Assembly: GCA_949825045.1 (NCBI GenBank)
Contig: OX463829.1
Location: 28,955,715 to 29,019,714 of the forward strand
DNA from: Argyresthia goedartella
Lineage: Eukaryota > Arthropoda > Insecta > Lepidoptera > Argyresthiidae
DNA: 64,000 bases
Direction of reading: 5' to 3'
The notes below the pieces were generated by a model. That model was not told where the DNA came from. It worked only from the letters and a program-made list of their open reading frames with translations, and searched no databases. Numbering within the stretch: the first letter of the stretch is position 1; every line of letters starts with the position of its first letter. Below are positions 9,700 through 19,507 of the stretch, piece by piece. Both the position numbers and the translations under genes were made by a program.

Positions 9700-10978
9700 T
9701 TTTGGTCAACCCCTCCTCCACCTCCAAGACGAGTTCCTCCTCCAGCCGCATGGACAGCTCCTCGCCCTCAGAGGGCACCACTGCTGGTTCTGGCTCATCG
9801 CCTTCACCAAGCAGCATGGCCTCCCAGTGCGCGTGCCCGTCCTGCGGTTGAGCAGCAGAACTTTCCCCGACTACATCGGGGCCTGTTTGCTGCCGCTCTG
9901 GAGTGGAACTCTGGGGCATAGCTGTTGTTGATGAAACCCCAGTGATGACCAGCTTAGAGCTGGTCTGCGCTACCACCGGTGGTTCCTTAACAAATTTCCC
10001 ACCGGGTCCCTGAAATTTAAGGTAGACCGAACCACTACCAAAAAGGAGCTGTCTGCCCCTTCCCAGCAGGGTCGGCACCACATCTTCAGGGACGTCTGTA
10101 ATGAGAAACAGGTTGTCCTGCTGCTCATCCACTTTCTGGAGGAGCCATCGGTCAACCTGTGCCCACTTGTTCATAAAGTGGATGACTACGCCGACGTCGG
10201 GCGCAGACTTCCACTTGCCTCGTTCGTTGGGTATGAGCACCCCACATCGAACCCTGCGGACCATCTCCGATTGACGTTTCACCACCAACTGTACGTTGGA
10301 TGGTGTAGACACACCGGAGACACACTCCCGCAGCCAGTTCAGGGAGTACTCGTCCTCCACGAACAGTTTAAGGTGGCCGTCCTCGTAACGAGGCTTGCCA
10401 CCGAATTTGGGGTTTTCCTTGCTCGGATCCGCCAACGCTTCCCTCAAGATTTTGTCATCTATCTCGTTGAGGATGAGCGTTGACAGATCCTGTGAAATAT
10501 GACCAGTAGCGACGTCAGTTACGGTAATGTACTGGTCAGATTTCACCTTCTGAGCATAGGTGACCCCAGCTCTGCGCGCTTCCGTGCACTGCTTTTTAGG
10601 CTCCACTCGAGGAGAATTACTATCCTCTAGTCGAGCCCTCTTAGCAGCCGCGCGTTCGTTTTTGCCGGATCTCTTGGCAGATTTCAACTTCTTGTTAGAA
10701 GTTGGACCACCAGAGAACGCTGCGGTAGGTTTAGCCCCGTTTGAGTCTAGGGTTGCCCCTTTGACACCACGGGTGCCGGTCACCTTACCCGCAGCTCCGG
10801 CTGTATTAACAGCGGGACGGCTATCGGTCGCCACCGTGGCAGATGGAACCCCATCTACGCCGGCAGCGGCCGATGTGGCAGCCAAACGCTGTTTTTTCTT
10901 CCACCGACGATTCGCCTTACGCCCTGGTCCGGTTTGCACCGTATCTGGACGTTTAGTCGATGGGCCCTTCCCTTGCAA
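9674..10978 (-). CDS. LINE ORF1: Gag-like RNA-binding protein, DUF4780-like, 434 aa
   Basis: This is the first ORF of the same LINE, presumed to coat the element RNA. Residues 1-130 are basic and low in complexity (KANRRWKKKQR near 21-31, repeated KR pairs), suited to RNA binding or nuclear entry. Residues about 140-325 resemble the DUF4780 domain that I recall from insect LINE ORF1s (VRCGVLIPNERGKW; then WLLQKVDEQQDNLFLITDVP; then LLFGSGSVYLKF). The C-terminus (about 390-425) is strongly acidic. I see no CCHC knuckles, unlike many I/R1 Gags. The stop TAA (9674-9676) lies 26 bases inside ORF2, so ORF2 is probably reached by termination-reinitiation. The DUF4780 assignment is from memory, not a search. 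Confidence 0.85.
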   Translation of the reverse strand: MQGKGPSTKRPDTVQTGPGRKANRRWKKKQRLAATSAAAGVDGVPSATVATDSRPAVNTAGAAGKVTGTRGVKGATLDSNGAKPTAAFSGGPTSNKKLKSAKRSGKNERAAAKRARLEDSNSPRVEPKKQCTEARRAGVTYAQKVKSDQYITVTDVATGHISQDLSTLILNEIDDKILREALADPSKENPKFGGKPRYEDGHLKLFVEDEYSLNWLRECVSGVSTPSNVQLVVKRQSEMVRRVRCGVLIPNERGKWKSAPDVGVVIHFMNKWAQVDRWLLQKVDEQQDNLFLITDVPEDVVPTLLGRGRQLLFGSGSVYLKFQGPGGKFVKEPPVVAQTSSKLVITGVSSTTAMPQSSTPERQQTGPDVVGESSAAQPQDGHAHWEAMLLGEGDEPEPAVVPSEGEELSMRLEEELVLEVEEGLTKNGVPLPRL

Positions 10979-11150
10979 AGACTGCTTGGGTGGTTTACCC
11001 TTTCGACCAACCGTCGTCCAGGCGCGTGGGTTATTGGGCTAGACAATTTCTCACCGCGTTAGTTGAAAAAATTGATTCGGATTGTTATGTGGAAATTGTA
11101 CTTATTCTACTATTATTGCCATCTAACCACCAGAAAACCCAAAAAGGATA

Positions 11151-11978
11151 AAATAATGGTTAAAAAAATGTTATGCTCTTAGAGCTGTAGCGCGTGCTGA
11201 CGAAATGGGCATACATGCTTACGTAAAAACACTCGAAAAACTTGTCGTTTCTTCTGTAATTATTTCATATTCATTTATAAAATCAGTTATCGCTGTAACT
11301 ATTTGAGAATGAATAGAATAGAACAGAAAGCAGTTGAAAGCCCCTTTATTCCACTATAACATACATATTTTATAGTTACTGCACGCCCAGCCGCCATCGC
11401 GACGACGCTCGGGCTGATGGAAATGGACTGATGCATGCGCACTCACGGTCAGCCTTGGCCTGATGAAAACGGGCTGAAGCTACCGGATTACGGTGCGCCC
11501 GAAAAATCCATGGTTCGTCGTCAGTTGAAAAATTTAGTGCAAGATTGTACATAAACATAGGTTAGTTTTTGTCGTCTTGGTCCAATTTCATGAGTCCATT
11601 TTCATCAATTCAAATCTCAACGCCCAGCTTTAGTCCGCCTCAATGGCTACCTTCAATTATTAAACACTGGGTTATTTTGAATTCACGACCTATTGCGCCA
11701 TGAACTTTATAAATTCTCAATGTATAATTTTGATACAAAGATCGTAGTGACATTTCATGTCTGGCTGGTATATCAGGGCTTGCGTGTTGAACTGACGTGG
11801 TTCTTATCATGGAAGTAAGTATACCGAAAGTGAACTTAGGCCTTTAGCTTCAGCTTTCCGTAGGTATTATAATAGCCCAAAGACCTTTGGCTGTCTTTTC
11901 TGGCTGAGTAGTCTGGTAGGTGACTGAGTAGGCAAAGTCATTCAGAGAATATATGTATAGGTAATTAAATTAAGTATA
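11151..11978. other. No gene seen; 5' flank of the LINE and an old repeat
   Basis: The stretch 11390-11640 is the right half of the split inverted-repeat element. The rest is AT-rich without a convincing frame. Confidence 0.5.
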
Positions 11979-12270
11979 GAGCTCCGTGGTCTAATGGGTT
12001 TCACGCTTGCTTCTCAGACAGGAGATGCAGCTTCGATTCCTGACCATGTACCAACGACATGATTTATTTATCTTAAGTACATTATACGGACGTTCCAACT
12101 GTGATGGAAAACATCGTGAGGAAACCTTCATTACTCCATAGCTGCGGCAATGGGCTAGCCCCCTGTCACGCTAAATGGAGAATTGAAGAACTGGCTCAAA
12201 CTGGGCACAGTTGTGTCTCTGCCATCCCGTATGGGAAAAGGCGTGACGCTATGTAATGTTATAAACCCAG
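11979..12270 (+). mobile_element. SINE-D, tRNA-derived SINE, near full length
   Basis: The head GAGCTCCGTGGTCTAATGGG resembles a tRNA 5' arm with box A, followed about 35 bases later by a box-B-like CGATTCCTGACC. The body contains ACATTATACGGACGTTC and CGGCAATGGGCTAGCCCCCTGTC, and the 3' end carries CCCGTATGGGAAAAGGCGTGACGC. Other copies in the window are at 36004-36233, 37690-37953 and 43600-43713 (all minus), with fragments near 32250, 43160 and 44790. Transcription would be by RNA polymerase III; the box B here is mutated from GGTTCGA. Confidence 0.8.
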
Positions 12271-13061
12271 TCTAAATAAACAGAAACTCAAGAACAAGGA
12301 GATTTGGGGAGGGAAGTCGGCTGAATAAACAGTAACCGGTGCTCAGGGAATTGGGTGAAGTAGTCACAATAGAAGACCAGACACCCGCCCGTGTTCAGAG
12401 GGCGTCCCATCTCATCATCTATCTCTGTCTATCTACCCAAGGTACTGCCGGTGGTACTACTGGTAGTGTCAATGCTGAGCCAGCGGCGTGACGCTATGTT
12501 ATGTTGTGTTAAATTAAGTAAGGTCGTTGATCAGCACAAAAATGTCAAAGTCAAAGGTGTTATACTGACCAATGACATGACTTTGTTTACAAAATAATTC
12601 AAAGATTAGTTATTTGAGTTTAGTGGTGACTCACGTTCGGAGTAGTGGACCTTACTATGCTTGTGTCAGCATTACTTTGTTGTAGTCTACAAAGTTTAAT
12701 TTATTGACTCTTTCGCATATACTCCATTATTAAGTACCAAATCGATAAAAAGATATAGCTTCACAAAATCAGTGGAAGTAGTTGGAATAGCTCTTAACTA
12801 GAAGCCGCAAGGTGCAGTTTCAGTCTCAGATAGTTGGGGTCAACAGACCACAACAGCTGATAGTCGCAGATGTATAATATCAACGTGATGAATATTAATT
12901 GGCAATAATTATACAGCGTATGTTGTTGTTATACAAATCACGATGTTATGTAAAAAACATTCACAAATGGACTCATCGAGAACATTTTCACATGGAAAAT
13001 TATAGGTGGCACATATTTGCATAATTGGCCATAGTACAAAGAATACGTACTACTTTCGTGA
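12271..13061. other. No gene seen
   Basis: AT-rich sequence without a convincing frame. Near 12465-12495 the words AGCCAGCGGCGTGACGCTATG echo the 3' end of SINE-D. Confidence 0.45.
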
Positions 13062-14031
13062 GGGTTCCGTACCCGAAGGGGGCCAATCGGGACCCTATTA
13101 CTAAGTCTCCGTCCGTCTGTCTGTCTGTCACCAGGCTGTATCTCATGAACCGTGATAGCTAGACAGATGAAATTTTCACAGATGATGTATTTCTGTTGCC
13201 GCTTTAACAACAAATACTAAAAAAACAGAATAAAATAAATATTTAAGGGGGCTCCCATACAAAAATTCTTTCAATACCACATACAAACTTATGAATGCAC
13301 CTGATTACGTACATGGAGTGTGAAAGTAGCCGCACCAAAAACTTTGTAAACAACGTGTCTAGAGCACTATAACATTGACACTCTGGTGGCACGCAGAAAA
13401 AGACTTGAATTAATATTTTTACACAAGCTAGTCAATGGCGCTCTCGGCTGTCCTGACTTACTGGGGAAAATTACTTTTAATGCACCAAAAAGACTACCAC
13501 GATCGAACTTTAGGTTATTTTTCAATGATACTGCCAAATCCAATCTAGGCTCAAACGCTCCGTTGCACAGATGATGCAAACTGTACAATGAACTCAGCAC
13601 AAAACACCGTGAATCTGAACTCGACATATTTGCAAGCCTTAACTGCTTTAAAGCATGTTTGAATAAAATAATTTTAGACCAGTTCAAAATTCATTAGTTC
13701 TAAAATTTAAAATAAATTGTATTGATTAAAAAATATGCATCTATACACTGAGTATTAACTTTTAAAAGTGTATAATTAACTTTAACATTGTTGCATTGCA
13801 TGCTGTGTTCCATTTTAATTTAAAAAGCGCATGCCTTCTATTTTTAAGTCTCTATCTAAAGCTAGCAAAGCGTATTTTTTGTAAAGGATCCATTATACAT
13901 AAATAAATAAACATTTTGCATTTTGCATGTAAACTCCAAACTATTCACACCACATGATCCCTACCATTGTACGGTGGTACGGAATGCTCCGTGCGCGAGT
14001 TCGACTCGCACTTGACCTATTTTTTACGATG
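13062..14031 (-). mobile_element. Family B repeat interrupted by LINE-4
   Basis: The left part 13062-13350 carries GGGTTCCGTACCCGAAGG, a run of CCGTCTGTCTGTCTGTC and ACATGGAGTGTGAAAGTAGC. The right part 13919-14031 carries CCAAACTATTCACACCACATG and TGCGCGAGTTCGACTCGCAC. The uninterrupted copy at 61597-61848 reads straight from AACTTTGTAAACAA to ATTTTGC...CCAAACTATTCAC, so it shows the filled and empty states. The family is a non-coding repeat of about 0.4 kb. I recall it as widespread in moths but cannot assign a superfamily. Confidence 0.75.
13351..13918 (+). pseudogene. LINE-4 3' fragment: reverse-transcriptase C-terminus with in-frame stop
   Basis: In the frame starting before 13386 the translation reads RRKRLELIFLHKLVNG, then CPDLLGKITFNAP, the C-terminal thumb/tail region of a CR1/jockey-like LINE polyprotein. 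A TGA at 13572-13574 interrupts it. The same frame continues (LDIFASLNCFKACLNKIIL) to TAG at 13695-13697. An A/T-rich 3'UTR ends with AAATAAATAAACATTTTGCATTTTGC, a short tandem tail. It is inserted into family B, on the opposite strand to that element. Confidence 0.75.
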
Positions 14032-14339
14032 ATCTGTCTTCATGGCTTGAAACATAATTATCATTATCTCTCAGAAGCACACTGAGTCCTTTCCATAGCT
14101 GCCTAAAAACTTCAGTTTTCGTTTACAAATTTTGGTTGCCTTCGTCTTTTGTCTTTCACTGTGTATTCAAAATCTGACAGTCTCTAGCATTGAGCTACCA
14201 TTAGTAATAGTAGTTCAATGGTCTCTAGTCGCTATGCTAACATTCTGTACCCGCTGCTAACGCGCACATGTGCATGCCGCGTGTGCGTGTGGTTTGTTTT
14301 TGGGCCTGAGCTGGCATAATTGTTGCATTGGCGACTAAC
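14032..14339. other. No gene seen
   Basis: AT-rich spacer without recognised repeats or frames. Confidence 0.4.
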
Positions 14340-15419
14340 TACGATGTAAAAAGTTTTTGGCAAAAATGGATAAATGAACACCATAAGTTGCAAATAATAT
14401 CAGGGCAAAATACTGCGGTAGCTGGTGAAGGGTAAAGAGGGTGAGCGAAGCGAAGCCCCCTTTATCCTTCGTGTTAGGTTGAACGTGTAAGGACAACAAA
14501 AAATACTTAAAACATAAACTTAAGTACACAAAACATAAAAAGAAGTTTGGTGATCATTTATCCAAACACAATTTGGTGGACATTCATCCATTCTGGCAGT
14601 CAATTCGAATTTATTGGTAGTAAAATAGGTGCGTTTTTGGTAATCGTTTAAACATAAGCCAAAGTTGTCATAATCAACTCAAAAACTGGGTTCTTTTCGT
14701 TCACTACAAAGTGTTTAGCACAAAATATGAAATATACGAGTTGAACATCGTGCGAGATGATCTGTGGATCTATCCACAATATACGAGTTGAACATCGTGC
14801 GAGATGATCTGTGGATCTATCCACAATATACGAGTTGAACATCGTGCGAGATGATCTGTGGATCTATCCACAATATACGAGTTGAACATCGTGCGTGCGA
14901 GATGATCTGTGGATCTATCCACAATATACGAGTTGAACATCGTGCGAGATGATCTGTGGATCTATCCACAATATACGAGTTGAACATCGTGCGAGATGAT
15001 CTGTGGATCTATCCACAAGAATCAAAAGGTCCGCGGCAATCTGCGCCACACCACCCCATCCTGGAAAGATGGGTTACTATATGGCATTGTTTGAGTCCTT
15101 GTTATTTATAGGCTTGTGTTTAAACGATTACCAAAAAATTCGAAAATTTACTACCAATAAATTCGAAATGACTGCCAAAATGGATGGATGTCCACCAAAT
15201 TGTGTTTGGATAAATGATCACCAAACTTCTTTTTATGTTTTGTGTACTTAAGTTTATGTTTTAAGTATTTTTTGTTGTTCTCACTTGTTCAAGGATAAAG
15301 GGTTTACCCTTCACCTAAGCTACCGCAGTATTTTGCCCTGATATTTTTTGCAACTTTTGGTGTTAATTTATCCATTTTGGGTAGGAAAAAATATTTTGGT
15401 GATCATTATATTTGTTGCC
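14340..15419. mobile_element. Foldback element with ~315-bp inverted arms around a minisatellite (core-A class i)
   Basis: The left arm 14340-14658 and right arm 15111-15419 are reverse complements over most of their length. Both carry TTTAAACATAAGCC / GGCTTGTGTTTAAACG at the inner edge and the GATAAATGAACACC word near the outer edge. The core-A hairpin is intact in the left arm (GAGCGAAGCGAAGCCCCC at 14443). In the right arm it is deleted, leaving AAGGATAAAGGGTTTACCC at 15290. The loop holds six copies of a 47-bp satellite. A second element of the same design lies at 54246-55735 with a different interior. Confidence 0.8.
14731..15018. repeat. 47-bp minisatellite, six units
   Basis: Units start at 14731, 14778, 14825, 14872, 14923 and 14970. 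All are nearly identical (AATATACGAGTTGAACATCG, then GTGGATCTATCCAC). The fourth unit has a 4-base GTGC duplication. Each unit contains the palindrome GTGGATCTATCCAC, so the array could form serial small hairpins. It occupies the loop of the foldback element at 14340-15419. Confidence 0.95.
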
Positions 15420-16245
15420 TTATTTATATTGCACATACCGCATTCCACGCCACACCTGCTTAGCTTTTGACCGCTCTGGAGAATACCTTCATCTATTTAT
15501 TGTCTCGTGGTATATTTGGGTGGGTTTTACTGATTTTGTTGTAGATATTTGAGATATCAATAAAAACTAACAAGAATCTAATCGGAATTTATCAAACTGC
15601 TAAATCTAGCTCTGAAATGAAGCATATTCAAATCACTTAGGAAGGCGTTGATACACATTCAGTACCCTTCAGTACCCTTCATCGCTAACTCGTATCACTA
15701 ATCAATTTAAAAATACTATATAATATTTGCAGCTGTAATGTAACATCAGATTATATATACGAGTATGTGGACCATTGAGATTTAAATTAAATAACACGAC
15801 ATTAAGCAATACACTGTCTTTTCAGAAGACGTGACAATGTTCTTTCTTATTCATTCCTCTATATACCCTTTATGACTAGAGATCATGGAGTTTCTCGATT
15901 TTATAGGTAGATATAACAAACAGACACAATAATCCTGGTTTAGGTAGATAGGTTAATAGAATATGACATGACATAGCTGTTGTGACGATTTTCTTGTCTC
16001 CCTCTGGTAAAAGTAGTGCTACCCATCTTACTAAAAACGTGTATTCATAGTGGTTTAATGATTTGTTAATTGAATAATGAAACGGTCTCACACGAATCTG
16101 CGCCAAAGATTTCATCATCAGGATACCGCCCGCACCCCCGCCCCCGCGTCCCCTCTATCTCCAGGGTCAGGGCATGTACTCCCATTACAGAGCTTTGCAA
16201 ATTAGCACGTATCACAAAATAGCACACATAATCACAAACACATAA
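15420..16245. other. No gene seen
   Basis: AT-rich sequence. It contains a short direct repeat of AGTACCCTTC at 15661-15680. No coding frame is convincing. Confidence 0.45.
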
Positions 16246-16745
16246 CAAATTTTATCTACACACGTATCATAAACCCTCTTTACTGCGTACAAAAACCGCA
16301 CGTTACGATCAGCATAATGTTAAACTACTTAGTAAAAACTCATTTCTTATCTGAAAAATTACACATTATGACCATTATGTGTAATTTTTCTACACATTAT
16401 GACATTCAAATTTCGAACGCCGACGCCCGCCTCGTGCCGCCCCTAGTTTGTCTGTGAAGTTGGCACTGACATTCAAATTTCGAACGCCGACGCCCGAAGT
16501 TGGTGCTACAGAAAAAGCTAAACAACTGCAGAGCCACAATGCCGGTCAAACATGCGGTTCCTGAACACATCAAAGAGAGCTTATGATATGTGTGTAGATA
16601 AACTAGTGTATGTAACTGTACATAATTGGGCATTAAAACTCTCGAGTGATATTATTATGAAACTCGCCTTCGGCTCGTTTCATAAACCCACTCTCGAGTA
16701 TTAATACCCTCCATTATGTAGCAGTCACATAAACTACTATTGTTT
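16246..16745 (+). repeat. Family G repeat, copy 1
   Basis: It begins with ACACACGTATCATAAACCCTC and ends with GTAGCAGTCACATAAACTAC, and is shared with 61494-62170 and 62171-62545. Within this copy the words ATTCAAATTTCGAACGCCGACGCC occur twice (about 16405 and 16470), a local partial duplication. It also contains a hairpin of AAAAATTACACATTATG with CATTATGTGTAATTTTT (16352-16390) and the palindromic ACTCTCGAGTGAT...ACTCTCGAGTATT region. No protein product was recognised. Confidence 0.75.
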
Positions 16746-16858
16746 GAAGTAAACGCGCAGAATTCGGGTTGGGTCTAGAATCGTTTGGCAGGATGAGGGG
16801 GTAAAAGGGGTTAAATCGGGTAGGGGCTGGGTCCCTGAATATAACGCTACCACTCTTA

Positions 16859-17067
16859 TAGCTTGTCAAATTCGTTGGTAGCACTCCCATGGTCTGCGGG
16901 CGACGGGACGAAAGATGCGGGGGCTGCGAGGGCGGGAAAGAAGAGCGCGGGCGGCGGGGCCTCGTAGTAGGAACCGCCCGCGCTCTTCTTTCCCGCCCCC
17001 GCGTCTTTCGTCCACCGTCGCCCGCAGACCATGGGAGTGCTAAGCTAACTACGAATTTGACAAGCTA
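16859..17067. mobile_element. GC-rich MITE with ~95-bp inverted arms, TA-flanked
   Basis: The ends TAGCTTGTCAAATTCGT and ACGAATTTGACAAGCTA are flanked by TA on both sides. The arms contain AGCACTCCCATGGTCTGCGG, GGGCGGGAAAGAAGAGCGCG and their reverse complements, with a spacer of about 20 bases. It is far more GC-rich than its surroundings. A TA duplication would fit the Tc1/mariner group, but a TIR beginning TAG and the very GC-rich interior leave the superfamily open. Confidence 0.85.
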
Positions 17068-17069
17068 TA

Positions 17070-18231
17070 CAAGGTAATGCATATTTATCGAGTTGTTAAT
17101 AAAAATAGTTTCTAACCTCAAATCTCTGATAAATCTAAATCTGTAAAAAGTAATAACGAAACGTACAAATGGGCAATTGAAGACTAAAATGGTGGTGTAA
17201 AAACAGTCTGTGGTCTAAAATGTCACGCAAAATCGATGAAATGGAACGTAAAAAAACAACGCCCTTTGCCTCATATGCACGTCATATGACATGTGTCATG
17301 ATGTGTCATCAATTCATCATTCGTTTTCGTTCATTCTGTTTCTTCTCGAGTTTCGTGGATGTTTTTTGTTGCGTTTCGTTTTGGAATAGAAAATCCGAAT
17401 CAGGGCACCCCACTTCCTAGGCAGTCCTTCCTAGACAGTCTTTTGGCTAGACTCTAGAGTGTTTTTTTATGAGCCGGAGGCGCTGCAGTGCGGGGGCATC
17501 ACCGCGGCCCTGTAGTTGCCGGAGCTAAGGCGATTTCGAAATAATAATGCGAAATAGGTTACTTTCGTAGCGAAAATAGTGTAAACATAACCTTAAGGTG
17601 ATACCTCGTCCGTGCAAAGGTCCCCGTTAGTCCAGGCGGAAAGATCCGCAGTGTGATGGGGAAAGAATCGGGGAAAAATGAAATAACGTAGCGCCAAACC
17701 ACAGCAAAATTAGTTAGGATTTCAGAATTACAGGAAAAAATAAAACAATTTAGAGGTGTTTTCGTAATTGAATTCTATCGAAAAAATTTCATCTAATCGC
17801 GTTTTCCTTTAGTGATAATCTTAAATAAATATTCAATAAACGTTAACTCGAAAATCATATATGTATATGAGTTTATGGTGGGGTAAATGGATTCGAAAAA
17901 ACCCCCATTTTTTCCGTATCACCTTAAAATGACGTTAAAAAGTTATTTTTCTCAAGAACGGTGCGTTACCTTTTCATGGGAGTGGTGTCAGGGGAGAACA
18001 AACTGCGCCGTAGAGGAGAAAAGAAGGACATAATGTTTTAACGAATATTTCAGTAATCCTGGAATATGTTTTTAAATTTAGTTAGAATTACAATTATCTA
18101 TCTCAAAATGGATTTCTCAGGTGTGGTAAATCAATTATTCAATACTAGATCGTCGTATGGATATGTCGTCGTATAGATGTGGATCTATGCATAATATTCT
18201 GTTATCGAATTTATAACACATTGTTGCTGGA
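17070..18231. other. No gene seen
   Basis: There is a GC-rich patch at 17470-17680 (GAGGCGCTGCAGTGCGGGGG, GTCCCCGTTAGTCCAGGC) but no open frame of note and no splice-linked coding that I can support. It could be an old MITE or an untranslated exon. Confidence 0.35.
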
Positions 18232-18416
18232 GTGACAGCCAATTACAGAAACGATCTGTTAAATTTTAAAGACCGCATAACGCCAATGGCGGCACGGCGT
18301 GTGAGTATTGTTGGCATTGGGTTTTATCATATTTTTTTAACTGACACGCCAATAGCGTTTTGCTGGGCCTTAAAAATTTAAAGATGTTTTCTGTAACTGG
18401 CTTTAAGTCTGACACA
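18232..18416. mobile_element. Small MITE-like inverted repeat
   Basis: AGCCAATTACAGAAA at about 18237 pairs with TTTCTGTAACTGGCT at about 18388. ACGCCAATGGCG at about 18281 pairs with CGCCAATAGCGTT at about 18346. The arms are about 70 bases and imperfect. No coding content. Confidence 0.6.
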
Positions 18417-18900
18417 TCTCGCCGTTACTCCGTAGGTACCGACTCTTGGGTATACTCGTCGCTTATCAGTACGGAACAGACTGTTAAGCAATGAGTCTGT
18501 CGTGATAACAAACACGCACTGCGGTAGGTGGCGTTGTAAAGCTACCTACAGTCGAGAATATTGTATTTTCTCATATCATGAAGTAGTCAAAATATGCTCG
18601 CGACTGCATTGTGGCGGTCGGAATGAGCAGGTAATTCATATACCTACATCCCTAAACTAAATTCTCAGTTCTGTAGCAAATCACCGTTCTTGCCGAAACG
18701 GATTGAGAATTTATGATCGGAATTTGCGTCAAATTCGTAGCGCGCACCTACGAATCCACGATAAGACTAATTGCCGATAGTGCCATTCTTAGTATACACA
18801 CGACTGTATTCAATAAAGGGTAGCCACAGCTGCAAGATCACACTAAAATCAGCCCCGATCAGCAATGCGGTGCTGTATTTAGTTTAGAAAATAGAATGTA

Positions 18901-19141
18901 TTTACCTTGGACACTATTTACACACATTGATCTAGCCCCGAACTAGGATTCCCTGTATCTTGAGTACTAGACAACGATACACATACTTATATAGATAAAT
19001 ATTATACTTAAATAGATAAACAACCATGACAAGGGTACAAACATCCGTTGTCATCAAACAAATATTTGCCCCCACCGGGACTCGAACCCGGGACCCTTGG
19101 CTTCGTAAGCAGGGTCACTGCCGACTCGGCTATTGGGGTCG
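18901..19141 (-). mobile_element. SINE-C, tRNA-derived SINE (copy 1)
   Basis: On the minus strand the head reads GACCCCAATAGCCGAGTCGGCAGTG, with a box-A-like TAGCCGAGTCGGC. The box B GGGTTCGAGTCCCGG (reverse complement at about 19076-19090) is canonical. The body TAGATAAATATTATAC...CAACGATACACATAC and the GTCCAAGG 3' end are shared with copies at 37242, 53784 and 58541. The SINE abuts a LINE-2 fragment at 19142. Confidence 0.88.
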
Positions 19142-19429
19142 TCGTCGTATGTGCGCAAGAACCTTTCAATTAGCGATAGCTGTAAGAAATACTCACAGAC
19201 TGTTGCACCCCTGTTTAGACTCACGAAAGTTAGCAATTCTTTCAAGGGTCAGTGCTACTACAACAGTTCTCTACTGCAACAAGATACCTGTGGAAATTTT
19301 GAAATTGCCATTTGAGCAAATAATTTAAAAACCATGTAAAACCCACTTTTTCTAAAAAGGGATATAACAATGTTCAAGATTATCTACATAAACAAGAGTG
19401 CATGGTGTCAATGTCAATGTTTCTCAACG

Positions 19430-19482
19430 AACTTATTAAGCGAGTTCTGTGTTGAGTCAACACAGAACTCGCTTAATAAGTT
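19430..19482. repeat. Perfect 26-bp-arm palindrome
   Basis: The sequence from AACTTATTAAGCGAG to its exact reverse complement leaves a single central G. The right arm (TCAACACAGAACTCGC) corresponds to native LINE-2 sequence after the stop codon in the copy at 4600. The left arm is an added inverted copy of it. Confidence 0.95.
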
Positions 19483-19507
19483 TCTACTTAATTATTTATT
19501 TATTTTA

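Larger units (their letters stand above)
5990..11150 (-). mobile_element. LOA/R1-like non-LTR retrotransposon, apparently intact ORFs
   Basis: This is a minus-strand LINE with ORF1 (10978-9674) and ORF2 (9699-6073), overlapping by 26 bases. ORF2 has endonuclease, reverse transcriptase, RNase H and a CCHC knuckle, all uninterrupted. The RNase H domain and the motif GCPQGGVLSPLLW point to the I superclade, most like LOA in my recollection; R1 elements are the main alternative. Boundaries are not resolved. The 3' end may be the short repeat TTGACAATTGACAA near 5990-6005, or lie further left at the hexamer tail near 5188. The 5' end lies somewhere between 10979 and about 11390. No clear target-site duplication was found. 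Confidence 0.85.
5830..11640. repeat. Older inverted-repeat element split by the LOA-like LINE
   Basis: A stretch near 5866-5915 (TGAACTGATGAAAATGGACT followed by GACGACAAAAA) recurs in reverse complement at 11565-11615. The similarity extends loosely outward (5830-5866 and 11615-11640). Further copies of the words GCACTCACGGT and GGACTGATG occur at 11400-11470. The two halves bracket the LINE, as expected if it inserted into a terminal-inverted-repeat element. The match is short and imperfect. Confidence 0.45.

Noticed and set aside
14731..15018. CRISPR-like array
   Set aside because: The units are contiguous and near-identical with no unique spacers: a minisatellite in a eukaryotic genome.
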